From positions 930,001-994,000 of the forward strand of contig NZ_JBHUIB010000001.1 in NCBI RefSeq assembly GCF_042682785.1: a stretch of DNA of 64,000 nucleotides, read 5' to 3'. Shown here piece by piece: positions 1-8,244 of this stretch. Position 1 is the first letter of the stretch. Each line of letters starts with the position of its first letter. The notes under the pieces are model-generated. The model searched no databases. It saw nothing but the letters and a program-made list of their open reading frames with translations, and was not told the origin of the DNA. The position numbers and the translations under genes are program-made. This DNA is from Thalassotalea_F euphylliae. GTDB lineage: Bacteria > Pseudomonadota > Gammaproteobacteria > Enterobacterales > Alteromonadaceae.

Positions 1-243
1 ATCGCTTCTAATATTTACGGATTATCAGACGCCGTAGCCGACAATTACAGTGGGTTGTTGCATGAAGTAAAAAATGCTGATGATTTACGTAAATGCATGC
101 AAATGCTCTTGGATGACCCAACCCTTTATGAGCAGTTAAAAAACCAAGCAAAGTCACGTGCAGAATCTGAATTTGACGAGCAAGTATTGGTCAATGCCTT
201 ACTTGATTATTACAACATAAAGTTTCGTCAACGGGAGTCATGA
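1..243 (+). CDS. Glycosyltransferase, C-terminal fragment (cut by window edge)
   Basis: The first reading frame is open from base 1 to the TGA at 241-243 and encodes about 80 residues. The text (SNIYGLSDAVADNYSG near the start, then a helical tail ending FRQRES) resembles the end of a GT-B family 4 glycosyltransferase, where a glycine-rich loop is followed by a helix that packs back on the N-terminal domain. Its stop overlaps the start of the PglC-like gene in an ATGA arrangement, so the two are probably translationally coupled in one polysaccharide operon. The substrate cannot be told from this fragment. An internal TTG at 55 would be the first in-frame start, but the upstream codons read as the same protein, so I take it as a 5'-truncated gene. 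Confidence 0.7.
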   Translation: MASNIYGLSDAVADNYSGLLHEVKNADDLRKCMQMLLDDPTLYEQLKNQAKSRAESEFDEQVLVNALLDYYNIKFRQRES

Positions 244-836
244 CAGTGAAACGATTATTTGATTTTTTTGTAGCATTGACCCTGATGCTGATGCTGTCCC
301 CTATATTCATCGTGGTGGCTATTTTGGTCCGCTTTAAGCTGGGCTCTCCTATTCTCTTTTCGCAAGCACGCCCTGGTTTGAATGGGAAAATATTCAAAAT
401 GATGAAATTTCGCAGCATGACTGGTGAGACCGATGAGCACGGCGAATTACTGCCAGACGCGCAGCGGCTCACATCATTTGGCAAGTTTCTTCGCTCATCG
501 AGTATGGATGAGCTGCCTGGTTTATGGAATGTATTGGTTGGCAATATGAGCTTGGTAGGTCCAAGACCATTACTTGTCGAATATTTACCACTTTATTCAG
601 AAGAACAGGCTCGTCGACATAACGTGCGCCCAGGTATTACAGGCTGGGCACAAGTGAATGGGCGAAACGCATTGTCATGGCAAGAAAAGTTTGAGCTCGA
701 TGTTTGGTATGTTGATAATCGCTCCTTTTGGTTAGATATAAAAATCCTGTTTATGACCGCATATAAAGTGGTAAAACGCAGTGATATATCTGCTGAAGGT
801 GAAGCGACAATGACCAAGTTCACAGGAAACAAATAA
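240..836 (+). CDS. PglC-like phosphoglycosyl transferase (undecaprenyl-phosphate sugar-1-phosphate transferase)
   Basis: This 198-residue protein belongs to the monotopic bacterial sugar transferase family. Such enzymes move a sugar-1-phosphate from a UDP-sugar to undecaprenyl phosphate at the inner membrane, the first committed step of polysaccharide or glycan assembly. The N-terminus (KRLFDFFVALTLML) is the re-entrant membrane helix. Residues 53-60 carry KMMKFRSM, the catalytic Asp-Glu dyad is D90-E91 in SSMDELPGLWN, and VGPRPLL and RPGITGWAQVNGR follow. The length matches the short PglC type rather than the long WbaP/WcaJ type, which carries extra membrane helices. The neighbours are PglD-, PglE- and PglF-like, so the likely substrate is UDP-diNAc-bacillosamine. 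The substrate is inferred from context. Confidence 0.9.
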   Translation: MTVKRLFDFFVALTLMLMLSPIFIVVAILVRFKLGSPILFSQARPGLNGKIFKMMKFRSMTGETDEHGELLPDAQRLTSFGKFLRSSSMDELPGLWNVLVGNMSLVGPRPLLVEYLPLYSEEQARRHNVRPGITGWAQVNGRNALSWQEKFELDVWYVDNRSFWLDIKILFMTAYKVVKRSDISAEGEATMTKFTGNK

Positions 837-1457
837 GTGCGGAAATTATTGCTTATAGGTGCTGGCGGACATGGCAGAGTTGCAGCAGATTGTGCCGAAG
901 CGATGGGATGTTTTAGCGAAATATCCTTTGCTGATGCGAGCTACCCCAATAACACACACAATAGCCACTGGCGAATTATTGGTGATGACAGCTATTGGTC
1001 ACACTACATCGAACATTACGAGTTTATCGTCTCAATTGGCAACAATCAGGCAAGGTTAGCGCTCAGTGAAAAAATTGAGCAACTAGGTGGCAAATTAGCC
1101 ACGTTAATTCATCCTCAGGCGACAATAAGCAAATACGCCAACATTGGCGCAGGTTCAGTTGTGTTTGCTAATGCCGCGATTAACGTGAACTGCCAGTTAG
1201 GTGTTGCTACCATTGTAAATACGGGAGCCACAATTGACCATGATTGCACCATTGGCAATGGTTGCCACATTGCCCCAGGCGTCAATATTTCTGGGACGAC
1301 AACGTTAGGCAATCGTGTATGGGTAGGTGTTGGCAGTACAATTATTCAAAACCTTTCGCTCACCGATGATGTATATATTGGTGCAGGCGCAGTTATCGTC
1401 AATGATTTAAAACAATCGGGCACCTACGTGGGTGTACCCGCTAAACGAATTAAATAA
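837..1457 (+). CDS. PglD/NeuD-like sugar N-acetyltransferase
   Basis: This 206-residue protein starts at a GTG directly after the stop of the PglC-like gene. Its N-terminal domain is a small Rossmann-like sugar-nucleotide-binding fold (KLLLIGAGGHGRV at 3-14). The rest is a left-handed beta helix with hexapeptide repeats, as in PglD and NeuD acetyltransferases. NTGATIDHDC contains H135, which matches the catalytic base of PglD. The expected reaction is acetyl-CoA-dependent N-acetylation of UDP-4-amino-sugar to UDP-N,N'-diacetylbacillosamine in the cytoplasm. Placement between the phosphoglycosyl transferase and the aminotransferase supports this assignment. The family is certain, while the exact substrate is inferred from the neighbours. 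Confidence 0.88.
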   Translation: MRKLLLIGAGGHGRVAADCAEAMGCFSEISFADASYPNNTHNSHWRIIGDDSYWSHYIEHYEFIVSIGNNQARLALSEKIEQLGGKLATLIHPQATISKYANIGAGSVVFANAAINVNCQLGVATIVNTGATIDHDCTIGNGCHIAPGVNISGTTTLGNRVWVGVGSTIIQNLSLTDDVYIGAGAVIVNDLKQSGTYVGVPAKRIK

Positions 1458-1467
1458 AGGAAGTCAC

Positions 1468-2649
1468 GTGCTTAATACTAAATTTTCTCCTTGGCCTTCA
1501 TTTACCCAAGAAGAATCTGATGCAGTTTCAAGAGTATTGCTATCCAATAAAGTTAACTATTGGACGGGCCAAGAAGGACGAGCTTTCGAAAAGGAATTTG
1601 CCGAATATACCGATAGCACATATGCCGTAGCTGTCGCTAACGGTACACTGGCATTAGATTTAGCGCTTCATGCATTGAACATTGGTGAAGGTGATGAAGT
1701 TATTGTCACGCCACGTACATTTATTGCTTCAATAAGTTGCATCATTAATGCAGGTGCGACGCCTATTTTTGCAGATGTCGATCTAAATTCTCAGAATATA
1801 TGCGTTGAGACAGTCAAACCGGTACTCACTCAAAATACAAAGGCAATTATTTGTGTCCACCTTGCCGGTTTCCCGTGTGAGATGGACGACATAATGGCAC
1901 TTGCCCAAGAGCATGATTTATTCGTTATTGAAGATTGTGCTCAGGCACATGGCGCCAAATATAAAGGTAAATCTGTTGGAAGTATTGGCCATATCGGTTG
2001 CTGGTCATTCTGCCAAGATAAAATTATGACCACTGGCGGCGAAGGTGGCATGTTAACCACTAATGACGAAACTTTATGGCGAAAAGCGTGGGCATTTAAA
2101 GATCACGGTAAATCCTATGAAGCGGTTTATGAGCGTGAACACCCCCCTGGCTATCGCTGGCTACATGATTCATTCGGTACCAATTGGCGCTTAACCGAAA
2201 TGCAATCGGCTATTGGTCGTATTCAAACAGCGCGCATGCCCGGTTGGACAGCGAAAAGGCACGAGTATGCGACACAACTATTGGATATTGCTAATCAAAT
2301 TGATTGGCTGCAAACAGAAGATGTCCCGTCAGATGTGCAACATGCTTATTACAAGTGCTACATTCAGGTTAATGCGAATAAATTACCCGCGGATTGGAAT
2401 CGAGACCGCATTATCGAAGAGATAGTTGCGCAGGGAGTCCCTTGCTATTCGGGTAGCTGTTCAGAGGTATACAAGGAAAAAGCGTTTGATAACACAACAT
2501 TACGACCAAAAACTCCCTTGCCAAATGCTAAGCAATTGGGCGAAACTAGTCTAATGTTCCTTGTACATCCAACACTTACGCAGGAAGAAATAAACCAAAC
2601 CTGCCGAGCAATTGAGCAAGTAGATAAAAAAATGTCAGGGAACCGTTAA
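1468..2649 (+). CDS. PglE-like UDP-4-keto-sugar aminotransferase (DegT/DnrJ/EryC1 family)
   Basis: This is a PLP-dependent aminotransferase of 393 residues. The frame is open from a GTG at 1432, inside the preceding gene. I prefer the GTG at 1468 because AAGGAAG lies just upstream and the protein then begins LNTKFSPWPSFT, as expected for the family. The Schiff-base lysine is K185 in SFCQDKIMTTGGEGG, and VIEDCAQAHGA carries the PLP-contacting aspartate. The family transfers an amino group from glutamate to a UDP-4-keto-6-deoxy sugar. With the PglF-like dehydratase downstream and the PglD-like acetyltransferase upstream, it should form UDP-4-amino-4,6-dideoxy-GlcNAc. The sugar configuration is not visible from sequence alone. 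Confidence 0.88.
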   Translation: MLNTKFSPWPSFTQEESDAVSRVLLSNKVNYWTGQEGRAFEKEFAEYTDSTYAVAVANGTLALDLALHALNIGEGDEVIVTPRTFIASISCIINAGATPIFADVDLNSQNICVETVKPVLTQNTKAIICVHLAGFPCEMDDIMALAQEHDLFVIEDCAQAHGAKYKGKSVGSIGHIGCWSFCQDKIMTTGGEGGMLTTNDETLWRKAWAFKDHGKSYEAVYEREHPPGYRWLHDSFGTNWRLTEMQSAIGRIQTARMPGWTAKRHEYATQLLDIANQIDWLQTEDVPSDVQHAYYKCYIQVNANKLPADWNRDRIIEEIVAQGVPCYSGSCSEVYKEKAFDNTTLRPKTPLPNAKQLGETSLMFLVHPTLTQEEINQTCRAIEQVDKKMSGNR

Positions 2650-2751
2650 CAAAATGTAACATTTTGATGACTTTGCCGTAAAGAATTGCCAAAATATTCA
2701 GCAAGGATGCACCCGACATGGACGTTAGTAAAAGAATAAGGTGTAGAATTT

Positions 2752-4674
2752 ATGATCAGGCGTATAGATCTAATACCGAGTAAACTAAAATTTCTCATTA
2801 CCGTAAGCTATGACTTAATTTCATTAAGTATTGCTTTTTTCCTTTCCTATTTATTGAGGCTAGGCGGTGATATTGACTCATTCGGTGTGCCTGAGTTGCT
2901 GGTATTCGTTACCACTGCCGTATTTACCATTGCGTGTTTTTACCTTACTGATGTCTACTCCTCGGTCACTCGATTTTTTAATGCAAAGTCGTTTGTAAAA
3001 ATTACTGCCATAGTCGCCCTTTCAACTGTAGTTTGTTACGTATCTGCGCAAATATACGAAGCATTTTTACCGCGTTCTATCCCTTTTTCGTTCTTAGTGT
3101 TAGCTGCCCTCTTTATCGCTGGTGCAAGAGCGCTTGTTGGCTTTATTGTCGGCAAACAATGGTTTGAACAGCGTGAGCCTGTCGTAATTTTTGGCGCGGG
3201 TACCACAGGCCGCGAGCTTATTAGTACGCTAAGTTTAGGCAGCAAATATCAAGTTTTAGCTATTATCGACCAAAAGACGGTATATGTTGGCCGCTCCTTA
3301 TTTGGCGTAAAAGTTTATGGCCTAAACAACATTGAGCAACTCATTAAGAAATATGGCCAATTTAAAGTCCTGATCGCGGTTTCAGAAGTAAACCCAGAAC
3401 GTATGAAAGAAATTGTTAACGTTTTCGAACCGTACGCACTTGAACTACTTACTGTTCCGTCAATGTACGACATTGTATCGGGTAAACGTAAAATTGATGA
3501 ATTACGTGAAGTATCCGTTGACGAATTACTTGGCCGCGAACCCGTAGAACCTATTCCAGAATTGCTCAACGCAAACGTAGAAGGCAAAGTTGTTGCCGTA
3601 TCTGGCGCAGGTGGTTCGATAGGTAAAGAGCTATGTCGTCAAATCATCCGCCAACGACCAGAAAAGCTTATTTTGATCGAAGTGAGCGAAGCGTTTTTGT
3701 ATGAAATAAACCAAGAATTGATTGAATACAAAAAAGAGCATGAATTAGAAACGCCCGTCATTCCGCTAATAGGTAACGTCCAAAACGGTATGTTAATGAC
3801 GCGAATTTTCGATAACCACAAAGTACAAACCATTTACCATGCCGCTGCGTACAAGCATGTGCCTATGGTGGAAAATAATGTCATCGCGGGTATTACCAAT
3901 AACGTTTTGGGCACATACGAAATCGCGCAAGCAGCTGTTTTCTGTGAAGTTGAAACCTTTGTGTTGATTTCTACTGATAAAGCCGTTCGCCCTACCAATG
4001 TGATGGGTGCAACCAAGCGTATGGCCGAATTAGTGCTGCAAGGCCTTGCTAAACGAGATCACCAAACACGTTTTGTTATGGTGCGTTTTGGTAATGTATT
4101 AGGTTCCTCAGGCTCAGTAGTGCCATTGTTTAAAAAGCAAATTAAGAAAGGTGGCCCAATTACCGTCACCCACCCAGACATCATACGTTACTTTATGACC
4201 ATCCCAGAAGCTGCACAGCTCGTTATTCAAGCAGGTGCCATGGGTAAAGGCGGCGATGTATTTGTATTGGACATGGGCGCTCCAGTAAAAATTGTCGATT
4301 TAGCGATAAAAATGACTCACTTAATGGGTTTAACCGTGAAAGATGAGGAAAACCCTAACGGCGACATCGAAATACGATTCAGCGGCTTACGTCCTGGTGA
4401 GAAGCTTTATGAAGAGTTATTGATCGAAGACAACGCGGAAGTTACGGCGCATAAGCGTATTATGACGGCAAATGAAATTTCACTCCCTTGGCCTGAAGTA
4501 AATCAATTGCTTGATAAAGTCATTACTGCAATGAAAGATGAAAATATTGCAGAAATTCGTCAAATCCTAATTGATGCGCCTTTAGGTTATGCGCCACTTG
4601 GACTTGAACCAGCCAAGCACCTAAATGACAAAAAAGAGCAGCTAGCTCGCCTTTCTGAGGTACCGCAAAACTAA
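2752..4674 (+). CDS. PglF/CapD-like membrane UDP-GlcNAc 4,6-dehydratase
   Basis: The protein has 640 residues. The N-terminal 130 or so form four transmembrane helices. A CoA-binding-like Rossmann domain follows (VVIFGAGTTGREL near 145), then the extended SDR catalytic domain with SGAGGSIGKELC near 285 as the NAD(P) loop. STDKAVRPTNVMGATKR carries the lysine and the substituted Tyr-to-Met active site typical of PglF, FlmA and WbpM. It should convert UDP-GlcNAc to UDP-4-keto-6-deoxy-GlcNAc at the cytoplasmic face of the inner membrane, the first step of bacillosamine or QuiNAc synthesis. A gap of 102 bases separates it from the aminotransferase gene. Its stop overlaps the stop of the convergent methyltransferase gene by 4 bases. 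Confidence 0.92.
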   Translation: MIRRIDLIPSKLKFLITVSYDLISLSIAFFLSYLLRLGGDIDSFGVPELLVFVTTAVFTIACFYLTDVYSSVTRFFNAKSFVKITAIVALSTVVCYVSAQIYEAFLPRSIPFSFLVLAALFIAGARALVGFIVGKQWFEQREPVVIFGAGTTGRELISTLSLGSKYQVLAIIDQKTVYVGRSLFGVKVYGLNNIEQLIKKYGQFKVLIAVSEVNPERMKEIVNVFEPYALELLTVPSMYDIVSGKRKIDELREVSVDELLGREPVEPIPELLNANVEGKVVAVSGAGGSIGKELCRQIIRQRPEKLILIEVSEAFLYEINQELIEYKKEHELETPVIPLIGNVQNGMLMTRIFDNHKVQTIYHAAAYKHVPMVENNVIAGITNNVLGTYEIAQAAVFCEVETFVLISTDKAVRPTNVMGATKRMAELVLQGLAKRDHQTRFVMVRFGNVLGSSGSVVPLFKKQIKKGGPITVTHPDIIRYFMTIPEAAQLVIQAGAMGKGGDVFVLDMGAPVKIVDLAIKMTHLMGLTVKDEENPNGDIEIRFSGLRPGEKLYEELLIEDNAEVTAHKRIMTANEISLPWPEVNQLLDKVITAMKDENIAEIRQILIDAPLGYAPLGLEPAKHLNDKKEQLARLSEVPQN

Positions 4675-5138
4675 CGTTTTAGCTTTGCGGCCCTGTCATA
4701 CATCACAATACTGCCTGCTACTGACACATTGAGACTGTAACTGCCCGGTAATTGAATTAAGCGATGGCATTTTGTTATCGCTTCTTTGGTTAAGCCTGAC
4801 TGCTCATTACCTAACAAATACACGCAACGATGTGGGTGAGAGAAGCTCTCAATTTCTACTGCATTATCATCAAGCTCGACACCAACAAGCGGAGTGTCAT
4901 AGGGCAAGTTTTTTAACAAGTCATCCACGGTATCGTAATGATAAAGAGGAATACGTTGCCAAGCATTCGTCACATCTGATGTTTGTTTTTTATAACGCTT
5001 ATCAACAGTAAAAATAAACGAAGCACCAAGGATGTATGCAGAGCGCCACAGTGTGCCGATGTTAAGCTCATCAACATTGTTCATAATACCAATGCCAAAA
5101 AAGCCTTGTTCCGGGTAAGTTTGCTTTAGCCTTGCCAT
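4671..5138 (-). CDS. SpoU-family (SPOUT) RNA 2'-O-methyltransferase
   Basis: This compact 155-residue protein carries the three SpoU motifs. Motif 1 is NNVDELNIGTLWRSA (about 21-35), with the conserved Asn and Arg. Motif 2 is YLLGNEQSGL. Motif 3 is QLPGSYSLNVSVAG, which forms the deep trefoil knot that binds S-adenosylmethionine. Such enzymes 2'-O-methylate ribose in tRNA or rRNA. There is no N-terminal RNA-binding extension, so it is shorter than TrmH or RlmB. The target nucleotide cannot be told from the sequence. It is convergent with the polysaccharide locus and appears to mark its boundary. Confidence 0.85.
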   Translation of the reverse strand: MARLKQTYPEQGFFGIGIMNNVDELNIGTLWRSAYILGASFIFTVDKRYKKQTSDVTNAWQRIPLYHYDTVDDLLKNLPYDTPLVGVELDDNAVEIESFSHPHRCVYLLGNEQSGLTKEAITKCHRLIQLPGSYSLNVSVAGSIVMYDRAAKLKR

Positions 5139-5139
5139 A

Positions 5140-6264
5140 CTAGTTTTTTAATACCATTAGCCAAACGTCTGCGTAGTCGCCAATATTTTTGTTTGCTGCG
5201 TGGTAATCATCCCAACCACGGTAGCTATCAACGAGTAAATCCAGTTGGAACAAATTATCGGTGAACGCGCCACCTTCGTCAGCTAAAATCGCCATGCGAG
5301 CTTTATTCTCGCTACCATATTGCATATTCAATAAAAGTAACTTGCCTAACCCTAACTGTTTAACATTACCTGCTAAGCTTACATGCGCCTTGAGCGCCAC
5401 TTTATTGCCAATTTCTTGTCCATACCCCATAACACCATCAACTTCAGCAAAATACCAGTATCTCGCTTGCTCTCGCTTACCGAGGTGATAGTCATACGCG
5501 ATATGATTATTGCGATGAACATTGAAATAACGGACATTATCGTCCACAAGCAATACACCAGTCCCTTGCAGTAGCACATCATGAAGTGCCTCTTCTGTTA
5601 TCCATACTAAGGGGTTGGCCAGCTTTTTATCTAGAAGCGCGCCTGCAATGACTTGCTGACGTGTATATTTGTAGCGAGTTAACGACGCTTTCAGCTGTTC
5701 TGCTTGCTCATAGGTTAACCCTTGCTCATCATAAGGCAGCTCATATAAAGCTTGGGTGTATTGCTTGGTTTGTTGCTCACTTGCATCCAATAGTTTGGTG
5801 TAATACTTAGTCAGAAAAAGCTGGTTGTTGGGAATATTATTCAGCATTCGCTGCTTTACAGCGTTACTACTCTTTTTAGCAATACTGTCTGCTTTCGTTT
5901 TGTCGGGATACCAGCGATAAAAGTGAAAATGCTGGGTCAAAAACTCTCTGTTATGCAGTCGGCTATTTCGCTTCGCGCGAACATCATCTCGGTAAGTTTC
6001 ACAGAGAAAGTTCAGCGTTTTTTTTACACGTTCTACTGTTATTTCAGCCGGAAATACTGTGCCCGCGTGAACCGCATAATCATCTTGAGCATTCTTATCC
6101 ATAAAAGTAGCAACATTGTCAGCGACAATACACAGCTCGCTACCCTTAAAATGCGCTAATTGACCAAAGTTAGGTGTGCTCTCTTTCTCAAAGCGAAAAG
6201 TAGCTGAGGATACAAATGAAATTGAAGTGAGAAAAACAAGAGTAAATAATTTGACGTGCATCAT
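5140..6264 (-). CDS. Exported MltA-like 3D-domain protein, probable lytic transglycosylase relative
   Basis: The 374-residue product is exported. From the ATG at 6264 it has a clear signal peptide (MMHVKLFTLVFLTSISF, then SSA). An alternative ATG at 6324 overlaps the stop of the upstream gene as ATGA but puts about 20 non-signal residues in front, so I prefer 6264. The C-terminal half resembles MltA. TRQQVIAGALL and LVWITEEALHDVLLQGTG match the MltA insert that usually reads IQGSG. VALKAHVSLAGNVKQLGLGK and ILADEGGAF (about 326-334) match the double-psi 3D barrel with its catalytic aspartates. MltA cleaves peptidoglycan to anhydromuropeptides. Similarity is weak in the N-terminal 150 residues, so activity is a guess. 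Confidence 0.55.
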   Translation of the reverse strand: MMHVKLFTLVFLTSISFVSSATFRFEKESTPNFGQLAHFKGSELCIVADNVATFMDKNAQDDYAVHAGTVFPAEITVERVKKTLNFLCETYRDDVRAKRNSRLHNREFLTQHFHFYRWYPDKTKADSIAKKSSNAVKQRMLNNIPNNQLFLTKYYTKLLDASEQQTKQYTQALYELPYDEQGLTYEQAEQLKASLTRYKYTRQQVIAGALLDKKLANPLVWITEEALHDVLLQGTGVLLVDDNVRYFNVHRNNHIAYDYHLGKREQARYWYFAEVDGVMGYGQEIGNKVALKAHVSLAGNVKQLGLGKLLLLNMQYGSENKARMAILADEGGAFTDNLFQLDLLVDSYRGWDDYHAANKNIGDYADVWLMVLKN

Positions 6265-6320
6265 GCGCCTATTTTGGACAAATGGTATGATTTCAACTGA
6301 TGCGGATAATAACATCAAGG

Positions 6321-7175
6321 TCATTGTTCAACTAGCCGTTGCTGGTACCAACGTCTAAAGTCAGGCGTTATATGTTCAGGGTTTAACCAGGAAGTCAGAG
6401 CATGAAAATATGCATCGGACTGTTTTGCTTTCGTTAATGCCTGATCAATATCAGCTATTACTGTACTCCCCCACTTTCCTTTCGTACAACCCACATGACT
6501 CGTTAAAAAGCGTTTCGTGCCTTTGATCGGTAATGAGACATAGTCATCTAAGTGGCCTAATTGCTTCAAGTTGTAATGGCTAACGCTGGGGTAAACCAAC
6601 AAAAAATCAACTCTATCGCGCACAAGTGATTGAAAAAGCTGATAAATAGAATTGGTCGACCGATCAACTATATTTTGAGGGTAGGCGGATAGTAGCGTAT
6701 CAATTTGCTCGGTATACGAACGGCTTATGATTTTGGCCAGGGTTAAATCATGTTGTTCAAATAAGGCTTTAAGATCAACGTCCTCACCAAGTTTTAATTC
6801 TTCAGCCAACGACTTTTTGATGAGTACCTGCACGTTATACTGCAATATAGAGGGCTTTGAAAATGTTACGAACTGCTCTCTTTCGGCGGTTTTTATCATG
6901 GCAGGGAAGCAACCGGGCTTGCCGCGTTTCATATCAAACATGATTCGGCCAAAATTTGCTTCTTTTATCACATGTTGATACTGCGGTAACTGTTTTGTAA
7001 TGAGCTTACGGGTCAATTCTACAAACCCTTCCCCTTTGTGTTCTCCACGCAAGAATGCCGCGGGAGCATGATCATAACTATACCAGCTAATTTCATGCTC
7101 TTGAGCAACAACACTTTGTGACAACAATACTCCCATCAGCAGGAGCAAAAAACCACGCAAAGCCTTTACCTTCAC
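6321..7175 (-). CDS. Periplasmic solute-binding-like protein (SBP_bac_3/TIGR02285-like)
   Basis: This 284-residue exported protein starts at a GTG and has a signal peptide ending near SVVAQ. It has the two-lobe pattern of family 3 solute-binding proteins. EISWYSYDHAPAAF lies at the start of lobe one, and GKPGCFPAMIKTAERE and FVTFSKPSI lie around the ligand cleft. The cysteine in the CFPA segment and the text around it are characteristic of TIGR02285-type orphan binding proteins of marine gammaproteobacteria. No ABC transporter genes are adjacent, so it probably acts as a sensor-type or orphan binding protein rather than in uptake. It lies just upstream of the MltA-like gene on the same strand, so the two may be cotranscribed. 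The ligand is unknown. Confidence 0.65.
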   Translation of the reverse strand: MKVKALRGFLLLLMGVLLSQSVVAQEHEISWYSYDHAPAAFLRGEHKGEGFVELTRKLITKQLPQYQHVIKEANFGRIMFDMKRGKPGCFPAMIKTAEREQFVTFSKPSILQYNVQVLIKKSLAEELKLGEDVDLKALFEQHDLTLAKIISRSYTEQIDTLLSAYPQNIVDRSTNSIYQLFQSLVRDRVDFLLVYPSVSHYNLKQLGHLDDYVSLPIKGTKRFLTSHVGCTKGKWGSTVIADIDQALTKAKQSDAYFHALTSWLNPEHITPDFRRWYQQRLVEQ

Positions 7176-7380
7176 TTAATCTAAGTCGATTCTTCCAACC
7201 ACTATATAAGCATAATGATTAATCCTCAATTATACCTGTGCCTTTGAAGGACCTTTCACCAATGTTTTTCCGTTATCACTTAAGCGCCGACTACAATTGA
7301 TAACATTTTAGTTACTAGCCTTTACGTTTAAGTGTCGTTAGTATGCTTTCACACCGCAATAGCCGTAACAAAAGTTAACG

Positions 7381-8157
7381 ATGAAAAACATGTCTAAACT
7401 AGCAACAAGCATTGTTCTTGGTGCAACTCTTTTATCGACAAATGCTCAAGCAACAATTGTTGAGTTTGTCACCTCCGTTGGCAATATTCGTGTCAATTTG
7501 CACGACCAAACTACCCCTAAAACGGTAGAAAATTTTTTAAGCTACGTTGAAGACGGTGATTATCAAGACACCGTGATACATCGAGTTGAGCCTAACTTTG
7601 TTGTCCAAGGTGGCGGTTTTAAATACAAAGATGGCTTTGATCACGATGCGATAGATACTGAAGACGCTGTAGAAAATGAACCTAAACTGTCAAATGTCAA
7701 AGGCACTATCGCAATGGCGAAGATAGCGGGAAACCCCAATAGTGCAACCAGTCAATGGTTTTTCAATATAAACGACAATAGCGCCAACCTTGATATACAA
7801 AATGGCGGATTCACTGTATTTGGCCAAGTCATTGAAGAAGATATGGCTATCTTAGAAGAAATTGAAGCGTTGAGTCGCTGTGTCAACAGTTTTGGCGCAA
7901 CACCTATGGTCGATTTCACGAATGATCAATGCTCGAGTGGCGAAACACCAACCTACGACAACTTTGTCACTATTTCACGCATCGATATCATTGACGCAAC
8001 TGAAGTGACTGATACCGACTTACCAAAAACACCTAACACGTTGATAAACCAACCAACCGATGGTGATACTGACAATAACAATAGCAGCGGTGGCGGCGGC
8101 AGCCTGTTTTGGTTAACCCTGTTAACTGGATTGGGTTTACTTCGTCGACAGAAATAG
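7381..8157 (+). CDS. Exported cyclophilin-type peptidyl-prolyl isomerase with GlyGly-CTERM tail
   Basis: This 258-residue protein starts at an ATG and has a signal peptide cleaved near NAQA. The cyclophilin fold covers about residues 27-200. VIHRVEPNFVVQGGGF holds the catalytic Arg and the Gln, followed by GTIAMAKIAG, SATSQWFFN and FTVFGQV, as in periplasmic PpiA. It should catalyse cis-trans isomerisation of prolyl bonds in exported proteins. After the fold comes a polar linker with NNNSSGGGGS, then a hydrophobic helix (LFWLTLLTGLGLL) and RRQK. This Gly-rich, helix, basic arrangement is the GlyGly-CTERM sorting signal recognised by rhombosortase, linked to type II secretion and surface anchoring. 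The tail is unusual on a cyclophilin. A terminator follows at once. Confidence 0.88.
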   Translation: MKNMSKLATSIVLGATLLSTNAQATIVEFVTSVGNIRVNLHDQTTPKTVENFLSYVEDGDYQDTVIHRVEPNFVVQGGGFKYKDGFDHDAIDTEDAVENEPKLSNVKGTIAMAKIAGNPNSATSQWFFNINDNSANLDIQNGGFTVFGQVIEEDMAILEEIEALSRCVNSFGATPMVDFTNDQCSSGETPTYDNFVTISRIDIIDATEVTDTDLPKTPNTLINQPTDGDTDNNNSSGGGGSLFWLTLLTGLGLLRRQK

Positions 8158-8160
8158 TCA

Positions 8161-8184
8161 AAGGCAGCATTCGCTGCCTTTTTT
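8161..8184 (+). terminator. Rho-independent terminator after the cyclophilin gene
   Basis: AAGGCAGC (8161-8168) pairs perfectly with GCTGCCTT (8173-8180) across an ATTC loop and runs into a T tract. It starts three bases after the cyclophilin stop codon, so that gene is probably monocistronic. Confidence 0.88.
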
Positions 8185-8244
8185 ACACTAAGTCACTGAT
8201 TATTAGCTATAGTTTAAGAAATACTATCAACATATAGTCTCACT

